A DNA stretch of 42,777 bases from an uncultured Lachnospiraceae bacterium (lineage in GTDB: Bacteria > Bacillota > Clostridia > Lachnospirales > Lachnospiraceae). The stretch spans positions 1-42,777 of the forward strand of contig CAJUFE010000042.1 of NCBI GenBank assembly GCA_910585635.1. Reading direction: 5' to 3'. Under the pieces are notes generated by a model. The model saw nothing but the letters and a program-made list of their open reading frames with translations, searched no databases and was not told the DNA's origin. The number at the start of each line of letters is the position of its first letter. Within the stretch, counting starts at the first letter, position 1. Shown here piece by piece: positions 26,210 through 33,535 of the stretch. The position numbers and the translations under genes are program-made.

Positions 26210-28621
26210 TCATAATGTCTGCTCTGTCCGCCCGATGATATCGTCCTGGGTAGCCTTGGACAGCACATTGAAGAAGGCGGAATACCCGGCCACACGGACG
26301 ATCAGGTCCTTGTGGTCCTCCGGATGGGCCTGGGCGTCCAGCAGGGTCTCCCTGGAGACCACATTGTACTGCACATGGTAGCCATCCAGGCGGTCGAAGA
26401 AGGTGCGGATGATCATCTCCAGCTTCTCCTTGTTCTCTTCCTTAGCCAGCAGCTGAGGGGTCACCTTCTGGTTTAAGAGCACGCCGCCGGTGATCTCATG
26501 GGTGGGCAGCTTGGAGACCGACTTGAACACGGCGGTGGGGCCGTTCTTATCCATGCCGTGGGCCGGGGAGCAGCCTTCCGCCAGGGGCTGGCGGGCCCGC
26601 CGCCCGTCCGGGGTGGCCATGGTCCCCATGCCCTGACCTACGTTGGCGGAGATGCTGGAGGTGCCTCCATAGCGGATCCCGCCGATGGGGCCTCTGCCAT
26701 ACCGGGTATTGGGGTACTTCTTCATCTCATCGATATAGACATTGTAGACATCCACCACCAGCTGGTCCACACGGTCGTCATCATTGCCATATTTTGGCGC
26801 GTCACCTACCAGCATCCGCTGGATCCTCTGGTTTTCCGGGCTGGTGAAATCATCCGCCAGGGCATCCATCAGCTGCTGGGGCGTGATCTTTTTCTCTTCG
26901 TAGACCAGCTTCTTGATCGCCGCCAGACTGTCCGCCATGTTGGCGATCCCCACCTGGAGACCGGAGATAAAGTCGTAGACAGCGCCGCCCTCCTTCAAGG
27001 TCTTGCCCCTGCCGATGCAGTCCTGGGTCAATGCGGAGCACAAGACATCCGGGCATTCCCGCTCGATCGCCAGGTCGATCGCGTTCTCCACGATCACGCT
27101 CATGCGGGTCAGCTCCCGGGTGGCCGCCTCCACCGCCGCGGCCAGCTCTCCATAGGTCTTAAAGTCCTCAAACCGGCCGCAGCCCTTGACGAACCGCTTG
27201 CCGGAGGTGGGGTCGATGCCGTCGTTCATGGCGATCAGCAGGATCCTGGGGAAATTGAGGTAGCTCATGCCCGTACAGCGGTAGCCCCATTTGCCCGGCA
27301 CCGCGGTCTCCACACAGCCGATCGCGGAGTAATCATAGGCGTCCTCCTCCTTCACCCCCTTCTCGATAAAGGAAGGGATGATCACCTCGTCGGAATTAAA
27401 GGCCGGCATGCCGGTGCCCAGTTTCATGACCTCGATGGCCTCATCCATGAAGGCCTTGGATAACCCCTTATGATAGCGGACGGTCAGGTTAGGCTGGGGC
27501 AGCCTGGTCTGCGCCACGGAGCGCAGCACCAGGAAGGACAGCTCATTGACCGCGTCCTTTTTATCCCGGGTCTGGCCGCCCACGGTCACGTTCTGGTACA
27601 TGGGGCTCCCCGCGCTGCTCAAGGTATGGGTCCAGCTCCTGACCTTGTTGATCGTCAGGGTCTTGATCCACAGGTTGGTCAGGATCTCCACCGCCTGGTC
27701 CGGGGCGATCATCTTCTCCTCCTTGTCCTTCTTGTAGTAGGGATAGATATACTGATCAAAACGCCCATAGGACAGGGAATGTCCGTTGGATTCGATCTGG
27801 AGGATCAGCTGGATGGACCAGGTGGCCTGGACGGCCTCACGGAAGGTCTGGGCCGGCTCGTAGGGGACCTTGTCACAGATCCTGGCGATCTCCAAAAGCT
27901 CGATCTTCCTCCCGGCGTCCGCGGTCTCAGCCTTCTTTCTGGCCAGCAGCGCATAGCGGTGAGCGAAGGTCCTCACTGCCTCGATGACGATCAGGACCGC
28001 TTTATAAAAGCAGTTCTTATCGATGTTCTCCGGGATGCAAAGATCCAGCCCGGCCTTCAGTTCCCGGACCCTCTCCTCATAGCCCTTCAGCCCGATCTCC
28101 AGCATGGTCTTATAGTCCACCGCCAGATGGGCGTCCCCAGAGTTCAGCTTCCCTTCCATGCCAAAGAACCCGGTCTCCATAAATACATCCACTTCCTCCG
28201 GGAGCAATGCGCCGCCCCTGGCCCGCAGGTTGTTGTTCTCCCAGAAAGGGGCGATCGAGCGCAGCTTCTCCTTCGTCTCCTCGGTGATATAGAACACATC
28301 CCCGTCCCGCTTTTCGAAGGTGTCCAGCTCATCGATGACAAAATCTAAGGTGTACTCCGGGAAGATCGGGGCATCCTTGTTCGAAGCGGCCTGGTTCCCC
28401 ACGATCAGGGTCTCGTCCTCGATATAGATCGACATCTTCTCCAGGATGTTCTTCAGCATCAGCGCGCGCTTCACCACCGCAGGCTGGTTTTTATGCGCCT
28501 GATAGGCCTCTGTGGCCAGCATGGCACGCTCCGCGCAGATATAGGGCTTCTTATCCAGCACCTCTTCCCTGAACCTGGCCATCCTTGGGGTCAGGTCTCC
28601 AAAATGCTCTACGTTCTTCAT
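26210..28621 (-). CDS. Glycyl radical enzyme, PflD/YbiW-like (lyase/dehydratase type)
   Basis: The 803-residue protein has the PFL fold signatures: the radical Gly779 in VRVAGYSAFF near the C-terminus and catalytic Cys436 in SAIGCVETAVPGKWGYRC. A single Cys followed by V-E (Glu438) is the pattern of dehydratase/lyase members; pyruvate formate-lyase itself has two adjacent cysteines. It needs the activating enzyme at 30002-30898. The next gene downstream is an FSA-type aldolase, as in E. coli ybiW and pflD loci. I recall a reported role for such enzymes on 1,5-anhydroglucitol-6-phosphate, yielding a deoxy-ketose phosphate for FSA; this must be checked. AAAGGAGG precedes the ATG, with promoter 28679-28707 and DeoR-type repeats. 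Confidence 0.9.
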   Translation of the reverse strand: MKNVEHFGDLTPRMARFREEVLDKKPYICAERAMLATEAYQAHKNQPAVVKRALMLKNILEKMSIYIEDETLIVGNQAASNKDAPIFPEYTLDFVIDELDTFEKRDGDVFYITEETKEKLRSIAPFWENNNLRARGGALLPEEVDVFMETGFFGMEGKLNSGDAHLAVDYKTMLEIGLKGYEERVRELKAGLDLCIPENIDKNCFYKAVLIVIEAVRTFAHRYALLARKKAETADAGRKIELLEIARICDKVPYEPAQTFREAVQATWSIQLILQIESNGHSLSYGRFDQYIYPYYKKDKEEKMIAPDQAVEILTNLWIKTLTINKVRSWTHTLSSAGSPMYQNVTVGGQTRDKKDAVNELSFLVLRSVAQTRLPQPNLTVRYHKGLSKAFMDEAIEVMKLGTGMPAFNSDEVIIPSFIEKGVKEEDAYDYSAIGCVETAVPGKWGYRCTGMSYLNFPRILLIAMNDGIDPTSGKRFVKGCGRFEDFKTYGELAAAVEAATRELTRMSVIVENAIDLAIERECPDVLCSALTQDCIGRGKTLKEGGAVYDFISGLQVGIANMADSLAAIKKLVYEEKKITPQQLMDALADDFTSPENQRIQRMLVGDAPKYGNDDDRVDQLVVDVYNVYIDEMKKYPNTRYGRGPIGGIRYGGTSSISANVGQGMGTMATPDGRRARQPLAEGCSPAHGMDKNGPTAVFKSVSKLPTHEITGGVLLNQKVTPQLLAKEENKEKLEMIIRTFFDRLDGYHVQYNVVSRETLLDAQAHPEDHKDLIVRVAGYSAFFNVLSKATQDDIIGRTEQTL

Positions 28622-28657
28622 GACTGCCCTCCTTTTGTTGTTCCGTTCGAGATCGAA

Positions 28658-28674
28658 TTTGTTTTTGTTCGTAA
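28658..28674. promoter_or_regulatory. Candidate DeoR operator, copy 1
   Basis: TTTGTTTTTGTTCGTAA, just downstream of the glycyl-radical-enzyme -10 box, matches 28729-28746 (TTTATATTTTATTCGTAA). Direct repeats of this kind are typical of DeoR-family operators. A weaker third copy, TTTTCGTATTAAA, is near 28757. Confidence 0.55.
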
Positions 28675-28678
28675 ATTT

Positions 28679-28707
28679 AGTATATCATGATCCGGGAGAA
28701 AATGCAA
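28679..28707 (-). promoter_or_regulatory. Sigma-A promoter of the glycyl radical enzyme operon
   Basis: On the minus strand: TTGCAT (28707-28702), 17 bases, TATACT (28684-28679). It is bracketed by TTCGTAA repeats. Confidence 0.75.
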
Positions 28708-28728
28708 TGTATATTTCGAAGATGATCA

Positions 28729-28746
28729 TTTATATTTTATTCGTAA
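28729..28746. promoter_or_regulatory. Candidate DeoR operator, copy 2
   Basis: TTTATATTTTATTCGTAA lies upstream of the -35 box and is in direct orientation with copy 1, 71-72 bases away. Two such sites around a promoter allow repression by looping. The nearest regulator is the divergent DeoR gene at 29146. Confidence 0.55.
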
Positions 28747-28798
28747 GTTTTAGCATTTTCGTATTAAATATGTGCCTATATCGTAAAAGGTCCGTTCC

Positions 28799-28922
28799 GG
28801 GAGGGGCATGTCACAACAGGACGCGCTCTCGCTCCGACCGGAACGTAGCGGATGCTAGGCTCGAAAGGACCTCGCCAAGCACCGACGTTCCGCTAGGGTC
28901 CTTTATGTGACATGCCCCTCCC
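28799..28922 (+). repeat. Palindromic element B, copy 1
   Basis: The 124-base element has perfect 17-bp inverted ends, GGGAGGGGCATGTCACA and TGTGACATGCCCCTCCC. Inside is a second imperfect hairpin (TAGCGG..TGCTAGGC with GCCAAGCA..CCGCTA). It is nearly identical to 42630-42761 in reverse, and 35046-35113 is a deleted copy. It sits in the divergent region between the glycyl-radical-enzyme promoter and the DeoR promoter, so it should be transcribed from neither. Confidence 0.85.
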
Positions 28923-29003
28923 TCCACTACTTTAGTTGGCTGTTCTTAAGGTATATCTTCTCGCAGCTATATTTAGATCAGAAAGTTCGAGGCTTTCTAT
29001 ACC

Positions 29004-29047
29004 TCCGCCCTCCCGTCGCGGACCCTTTGCTCCCCATGTGAAAAGTA
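29004..29047 (-). repeat. Partial outer flank of element B/C, inverted
   Basis: On the minus strand this reads TACTTTTCACATGGGG then AGCAAAGGGTCCGCGACGGG, matching the left flank of element B at 35013-35050. It lies in inverted orientation about 80 bases past copy 1, suggesting a larger composite (28788-29047) or a truncated second insertion. The 80 bases between hold no gene. Confidence 0.6.
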
Positions 29048-29088
29048 CCCATCACGCAGGCAAGCTGTTTCATTTGTAAGCAAATAAC

Positions 29089-29117
29089 TTGCAAACATAT
29101 CTCCTTTATGATAGGAT
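29089..29117 (+). promoter_or_regulatory. Putative sigma-A promoter of the DeoR gene
   Basis: TTGCAA (29089-29094), 17 bases, TAGGAT (29112-29117), 28 bases before the ATG. Confidence 0.65.
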
Positions 29118-29145
29118 AAAAAGAAAACAGGAGCCAAGACCCACT

Positions 29146-29892
29146 ATGAACAAGCGGACAAACCAGATATTAGAGTTTTTGACTATAGAAAATAAGATGG
29201 AGGTCTCCCAGCTGGCGGAAAAGCTGGGGGTCTCACAGGTGACGGTGCGCAAGGACTTAGATGAGCTGGAGCGGCAGGGGATCATCGTCCGGGAGCATGG
29301 GTTTGCCTGCCTGGGGAGCGCGGATAACCTCCACGGGCGGATCGCCTACCATTATGAGGCCAAACGGAAGATCGCAAAACGCGCCGCCCAGCTGATCGCG
29401 GACGGGGAAACCCTGATGATCGAGAGCGGGAGCTGCTGTGCCCTCTTGGCAGAAGAGCTGGCCCTTTCTAAAAAAGATCTGACCATCATCACCAACAGTG
29501 CCTTCATTGCCGCGTATATCCGGGGAAAGTCGAATTTCCAGCTCGTCCTTTTAGGCGGGATCTACCAGCAGGATGCCCAGGTCCTGGTGGGACCGATGGT
29601 CCGGCAGTGTGTGGAGGATTTCTATGTCCGTCATTTCTTCGTCGGCACAGACGGCTATTCAAGACAGACTGGCTTTACCAACCGGGACCAGATGCGGGCC
29701 CAGGCTGTACGGGATATGGCACGCCAGGCCGAGCACATCGTGATCCTGACGGAAAGTGAGAAGTTCATCCACCATGGGGTCGTTCCGCTGAACCTGCGGG
29801 ACTATCCACGCACGGTGATCACCGACAGCCAGATCCCCCAGGCTACTATCGACAGCTTAAGGGAATGCCAGATCGATGTGATCACCATCTGA
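29146..29892 (+). CDS. DeoR-family transcriptional regulator
   Basis: The 248-residue protein has the N-terminal DeoR winged helix (VSQLAEKLGVSQVTVRKDLD, about 21-40, then QGIIVREHG) and a C-terminal sugar-phosphate-sensing DeoRC domain (GETLMIESGSCCALLAEELA onward). Members usually repress sugar-catabolic genes until a phosphorylated intermediate binds. An upstream in-frame ATG exists at 29089, but it overlaps the promoter, so ATG 29146 is preferred. It is divergent from the glycyl radical enzyme, followed by the activating enzyme gene on the same strand, and repeats typical of its operators flank the enzyme's promoter. It therefore very likely controls the whole module; the effector is unknown. 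Confidence 0.9.
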   Translation: MNKRTNQILEFLTIENKMEVSQLAEKLGVSQVTVRKDLDELERQGIIVREHGFACLGSADNLHGRIAYHYEAKRKIAKRAAQLIADGETLMIESGSCCALLAEELALSKKDLTIITNSAFIAAYIRGKSNFQLVLLGGIYQQDAQVLVGPMVRQCVEDFYVRHFFVGTDGYSRQTGFTNRDQMRAQAVRDMARQAEHIVILTESEKFIHHGVVPLNLRDYPRTVITDSQIPQATIDSLRECQIDVITI

Positions 29893-30001
29893 TCAGTCTA
29901 TATCTCGCTGTATCGAGGAGCCTTTGCGGCCAGAGCTGCTCAAGATGGATGCGAGGAAGCTTCCCCGCCTGTTCTTATCATATAGAAGGAGGATAACGGC
30001 C

Positions 30002-30898
30002 ATGCAGAAAGGCACGATCTTCAATATCCAGAAATTCAGCACCAATGACGGCCCGGGGGTCCGGACCACGGTCTTCTTTAAAGGATGCCCTCTGCACTGC
30101 AGGTGGTGCGCGAACCCGGAATCCCAGTCTGCGGCAGTCCAGATCCTCTATGATCAGGACCGCTGCATGCAGTGTGCCGCCTGTGTCCGCACCTGCCCCC
30201 AGCAAGCAGTGGCCTTATCCGATCAAAGGGTCTCTATCGATCCGGCAGGCTGTATGGGGTGCCTGCGGTGCGTACAGGGCTGCCCCGCCGGGGCATTGAG
30301 CTACGAAGGGGAGATAAAGACGGTCCAGGAGGTGGTAGAGGTCTGTCTGCAGGATAAAGATTTCTACGAGACCTCCGGGGGCGGCGTGACCATATCCGGC
30401 GGCGAGGGCCTGGCCCAGCCGGCGTTTTTGGAAGAGCTCCTCACCGCGCTCAAGCAGCACCAGATCCACCTGGCGATCGAGACCACCGGCTATGCCAGAC
30501 CAGAGCACTTTCAAAAGCTGGCGCCCCTGGCCGACCTTTTGCTCTTCGACGTAAAGCATTATGACAGCACCCGCCACCAGGAAGGCACCGGTGTCCCTAA
30601 TGAGCAGATCTTAGAGAACCTGCAGTGGGCGATCGCCCAGAAGATCTGTGTGCTGCCGCGGATCCCGGTGATCCCCGGCTTTAATGCCTCTCTTCAGGAC
30701 GCAGCCGGACTGGCCGCACTCCTCACCCGTGTGGGCGCCCGACGGGTACAGCTCCTCCCCTTCCATCAATTTGGCGAAGGCAAATACCATAAGCTCCAGC
30801 GAGCCTACCCCTACGAGGGGGTGGCGGCCCTCCATGAGGAGGACCTGACAGACTACCGGCAGGTTTTCCTGGAGGATGGGCTGGAAGCGTTTTTCTGA
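30002..30898 (+). CDS. Glycyl radical enzyme activating enzyme (radical SAM)
   Basis: Generates the glycyl radical by hydrogen abstraction using S-adenosylmethionine and a [4Fe-4S] cluster. The 298-residue protein has the radical SAM motif Cys29-x3-Cys33-x2-Cys36 (GCPLHCRWC), followed by an inserted ferredoxin-like domain with two more clusters (CMQCAACVRTCP and CMGCLRCVQGCP), as in activases of the dehydratase/lyase group; PflA itself lacks this insert. GGGVTISGGEG is the SAM-binding strand. AAGGAGG precedes ATG 30002. It is about 110 bases after deoR on the same strand, opposite to its substrate enzyme, so regulator and activase may form one transcript. Confidence 0.93.
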   Translation: MQKGTIFNIQKFSTNDGPGVRTTVFFKGCPLHCRWCANPESQSAAVQILYDQDRCMQCAACVRTCPQQAVALSDQRVSIDPAGCMGCLRCVQGCPAGALSYEGEIKTVQEVVEVCLQDKDFYETSGGGVTISGGEGLAQPAFLEELLTALKQHQIHLAIETTGYARPEHFQKLAPLADLLLFDVKHYDSTRHQEGTGVPNEQILENLQWAIAQKICVLPRIPVIPGFNASLQDAAGLAALLTRVGARRVQLLPFHQFGEGKYHKLQRAYPYEGVAALHEEDLTDYRQVFLEDGLEAFF

Positions 30899-30971
30899 CC
30901 CGATGTCCGAAGAGGTCCCCCTTGCTGCAGTCCCCTCTTCTGTCTTTGCTCCGCTATACCGCCCCTTTCCT

Positions 30972-32291
30972 TTATCGCCACCTGTCCGCGCGCTCCTTCA
31001 AGATCAATGCCAGCAGAGCGGACCCGATCCTGGCCCAGACCGTACTCCACCAGATCATGACCTGCCCGCCCGCCAAAGGCGGCAGGGTCAGCATGAGCAC
31101 CAGCATGAGCAGCGGTTCGATAAAGGTCAGGATATAGGAGTAGACACTCTTTTCTGTTGCATAAAAGCTTGCGGTGGTGATGCGGAGGACCGCCACAAAG
31201 GGGACCGATACCAGGAAGATCGGCATGATCCTGGCGATCTCCCTATTTACATCAGCTGACGCGCCAAACAAGCCTCCCAGGCTCCATCTGGTCTGATACA
31301 TGATGATACAGCCGGCCACCGATAATGTGAGAGCTGACCCATAGGCCAGCCTTCGGAAGAACATAAGGCCCTCCCGGTCCTTCTCCCCATAGCACTGGCT
31401 GAGCAATGGCTGGCACCCATCTCCCACCCCCTGGAGGATCAGGTAGATGATGCAGATCACATAGGCGATACAGGCGTAGGTGGCGATCGCTGCATCGCCG
31501 CCGTAGGAGACAGAAAAACGGTTGATGATGATCAAAGAAAGGTTCGGGGACATGGCCAGCCCAAAGGGCGCGATCCCGATCTTGAGGACAGCTGCGGATA
31601 CCTTCCCCATTTTGGAAAGAGGGATGCGCAGCGTGAACTGCCCTTTGCGGAGCATATAGACCAGAGCGGTCAGCATGGTGACCCCCTGTCCGATCACCGT
31701 AGCCCAGGCCGCTCCTGCCACCCCCATCTCCAGCATCCATACGAACACATAGTCCAGGATGATATTGGTGACAAATCCTCCGATCATGGCGGCCATCGCA
31801 TAGAAGGAGCCTCCATGGTTGCGGATGAAAGGGACTAGCCCTGTACCGATCACCTGCAGAGCCGCCCCCACAGCGATCGCCGCGATATAGTCCTCCCCCA
31901 AGGAGAGCATCTCTCCTCTTGCCCCCAGCAGCTTGAGCAGAGAGCGGTCCAATAGGGAGACTGCGACCGTCAAGGCTGCGCCGGAGATGAGCAGCAGCCA
32001 TATCGCGCCTGCTGTGAACATCCTCGCCTGTGCATCCTTCTTTTCCGCCCTATTGATCGAATAGTAGATCGCGCCGCCCATGCCGATCCCTGTGCCCAGC
32101 GCCTGGATGACGGCCACGATAGGATAGGCGATGTTCACCGCTGAAAGTCCCAGATCTCCGATGCTGTTCCCCACAAAAAATCCGTCAACGATCGTATAGA
32201 TCCCCGATAAGGCAAAGGATAATATGGAGGGGATCACATACATGAAGAAATCCTTTACACGCCTTGTCTGTTCCATATCCATGCTTTTCAT
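30972..32291 (-). CDS. MATE-family multidrug/toxin exporter
   Basis: The 439-residue protein has about 12 membrane segments and the MATE pattern (FFMYVIPSILSFALSGIYTI near the start; repeat halves with GTGIGMGGAIYYS and VIGTGLVPFIRNHGGS). It should export cationic or other drugs with Na+ or H+. AAGGAGG lies 9 bases before ATG 32291. It follows marR on the same strand but a terminator separates them, and it has its own consensus promoter carrying two copies of a palindromic motif also found before marR. Control by that MarR is therefore very likely. Substrate unknown. Confidence 0.9.
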   Translation of the reverse strand: MKSMDMEQTRRVKDFFMYVIPSILSFALSGIYTIVDGFFVGNSIGDLGLSAVNIAYPIVAVIQALGTGIGMGGAIYYSINRAEKKDAQARMFTAGAIWLLLISGAALTVAVSLLDRSLLKLLGARGEMLSLGEDYIAAIAVGAALQVIGTGLVPFIRNHGGSFYAMAAMIGGFVTNIILDYVFVWMLEMGVAGAAWATVIGQGVTMLTALVYMLRKGQFTLRIPLSKMGKVSAAVLKIGIAPFGLAMSPNLSLIIINRFSVSYGGDAAIATYACIAYVICIIYLILQGVGDGCQPLLSQCYGEKDREGLMFFRRLAYGSALTLSVAGCIIMYQTRWSLGGLFGASADVNREIARIMPIFLVSVPFVAVLRITTASFYATEKSVYSYILTFIEPLLMLVLMLTLPPLAGGQVMIWWSTVWARIGSALLALILKERADRWR

Positions 32292-32311
32292 CCTGACAAG
32301 CCTCCTTAAAT

Positions 32312-32356
32312 TAGTCCTTGTACGTACTATATGCATTATAGTCCGTGTATGTACTA
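32312..32356. promoter_or_regulatory. Two candidate MarR operators before the MATE gene
   Basis: TAGTCCTTGTACGTACTA (32312-32329) and TAGTCCGTGTATGTACTA (32339-32356) are 18-base imperfect palindromes with starts 27 bases apart. The second overlaps the -10 box and spacer. A related site lies in the marR promoter at 32940-32957. Confidence 0.75.
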
Positions 32357-32364
32357 ATTGTCAA
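32335..32364 (-). promoter_or_regulatory. Consensus sigma-A promoter of the MATE gene
   Basis: On the minus strand: perfect TTGACA (32364-32359), 18 bases, perfect TATAAT (32340-32335). Such a strong promoter needs a repressor, which the operators explain. Confidence 0.9.
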
Positions 32365-32415
32365 GGCAGAAAATTTTTTAATCTTCCATATTTCCCGGAG
32401 ATCTTCTGGAGCTTC

Positions 32416-32467
32416 CATCAAAAAAGACACCCCTCGGGCTGGTCACCCTGTGGTGTCTTTTTTGATG
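32416..32467. terminator. Bidirectional terminator after marR
   Basis: A perfect 16-bp stem, CATCAAAAAAGACACC (32416-32431) with GGTGTCTTTTTTGATG (32452-32467). It ends the marR transcript and insulates the MATE gene. Confidence 0.92.
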
Positions 32468-32470
32468 CTC

Positions 32471-32902
32471 TCACATCGCCTTTTCCATTTCTTTCTCCAG
32501 CATCGTGCTAAATACGGTGATATCCTCCACCATCTGCCGGACCCTGTCGCTCCCCATGCTCCGGATGACCCGCTGCTCCAGCTCCTGCAGGGGTGCCAAC
32601 CGCTCACGGGAATAGGCCTGCCCCTTCTCTGTCAGGGCGATCTGCTTTTCCCGGCGGTCTCCGCTCCCAGGGCTCAGTTGGATATACCCATCCTCCTTCA
32701 GGGATCGGATGACGCTGTTGACCGTCTGCTTGGTCAGGCCTGTACAGATACAGATCTTTTTTTGTGTCATGGCCTCCTGCCCGTCCAGCGCATAGAGGAC
32801 GAACAGCAGGTAATAATTGATATTTTTTGATGCTGCCCAAAAGCTGTATAACGCGTTGGCCTGTCCCCATTGCCCCCACAATTTCTGTGCCTCTGTCTGC
32901 AT
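32471..32902 (-). CDS. MarR-family transcriptional regulator
   Basis: The 143-residue protein is of normal MarR size with the winged helix MTQKKICICTGLTKQTVNSV followed by the wing (SPGSGDRREKQIALTEKG). It binds DNA as a dimer and is usually released by small aromatic or drug ligands. It has its own promoter (32936-32964) with an overlapping operator like those of the MATE gene, so it is probably autoregulated. A strong terminator lies directly after its stop. Confidence 0.93.
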   Translation of the reverse strand: MQTEAQKLWGQWGQANALYSFWAASKNINYYLLFVLYALDGQEAMTQKKICICTGLTKQTVNSVIRSLKEDGYIQLSPGSGDRREKQIALTEKGQAYSRERLAPLQELEQRVIRSMGSDRVRQMVEDITVFSTMLEKEMEKAM

Positions 32903-32935
32903 ACCGATCCCTCCTTGTCACGTCCTATATCGATC

Positions 32936-32964
32936 ATTATAGTATGTGGCCGTACGTTTAGCAA
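32936..32964 (-). promoter_or_regulatory. marR promoter with overlapping operator
   Basis: On the minus strand: TTGCTA (32964-32959), 17 bases, TATAAT (32941-32936). TAGTATGTGGCCGTACGT (32940-32957) resembles the MATE operators (TAGT-NN-GTG-NN-YGTAC). Relative to the -10 box it lies exactly as the site at 32339-32356 does, beginning at the fifth base of ATTATA. Confidence 0.7.
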
Positions 32965-33063
32965 GGCTTTTGGAGCAAAAGCGCTGCGGGCTGGAAGACC
33001 AGGATATAAAAGGGAATGGCTGCTTTTCAGGACTATGCAACAGGAAATGCAGCACGGATGTAA

Positions 33064-33166
33064 AAGGGGCTGTCGCAAAATAGCCGCTATATACAGGATA
33101 TGGCGTTCTGACCCGATCGGTCACAGCCACATATCGTGTATAAGCTGCATTTTGCGACAGCCCCTT
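33064..33166. mobile_element. 103-bp MITE-like foldback element
   Basis: Perfect 18-bp inverted ends, AAGGGGCTGTCGCAAAAT and ATTTTGCGACAGCCCCTT, with the inside also largely self-complementary (TATATACAGGATATGGC against CCACATATCGTGTATA). No coding capacity. Ends of the GGGGCTGTCGCAAAA kind resemble, from memory, those of IS1182-type insertion sequences. It abuts the tRNA-Leu fragment at 33171. No clear target duplication. Confidence 0.7.
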
Positions 33167-33170
33167 AGGC

Positions 33171-33220
33171 TGCGGATAACAGGACTCGAACCTGCACGGT
33201 CGCCCACCAGAACCTAAATC
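33171..33220 (-). repeat. 50-bp copy of the tRNA-Leu 3' half (attachment-site duplicate)
   Basis: Identical to 34849-34898, which is the tRNA-Leu(TAG) gene from the anticodon loop to the 3' end. The 5' half is missing, so it is not a functional tRNA. A duplicated tRNA 3' half is the usual scar of a tyrosine integrase, so 33171-33220 and 34849-34898 would be the outer and inner att sites of a 1.7-kb island. Confidence 0.85.
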
Positions 33221-33268
33221 ATGAGGCAGGCTGTTTTCTGCATCCATACAAAGCATAAACCTCGCTTT

Positions 33269-33349
33269 TTATCGATCGTTTCCATCGTTCTGCTGCGGTG
33301 TATTTTTCTTTGTTGATGTCACAGTTGATGTCAGATCGATCTTTCCCGA
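33269..33349 (-). pseudogene. Possible relic of an integrase C-terminus
   Basis: The minus-strand frame reads SGKIDLTSTVTSTKKNTPQQ and then stops. The same LTSTVTST tail with GK before it is found at 34615-34729 near the tRNA gene. I take these as ends of site-specific integrases left after deletion, on the basis of position beside att and recollection of such tails; no catalytic residues remain. Confidence 0.35.
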
Positions 33350-33535
33350 TCATTTTTTAATGTGGGGATATCTTCACTAATGATCTCACTTCTCATAGAT
33401 CGTCACTCCAGTAGTTTGGATCTCTTGATCGATCCGGGATCCCTTCTCAATATGAGCCACATCAAATTCCTTGGAAAATGGGATCGCCCACAGTGATACT
33501 ACCTTCTATAGCCAGACTGCCCATCTGCTCCCGTG

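Noticed and set aside
26498..28348. Two long plus-strand ORFs opposite the glycyl radical enzyme
   Set aside because: His/Asp/Leu-rich composition typical of antisense of a GC-rich gene; the sense strand encodes a full conserved enzyme.
33171..33220. Second tRNA-Leu gene
   Set aside because: Only the 3' half is present; no D arm, anticodon stem or 5' acceptor strand, so it cannot be a tRNA.
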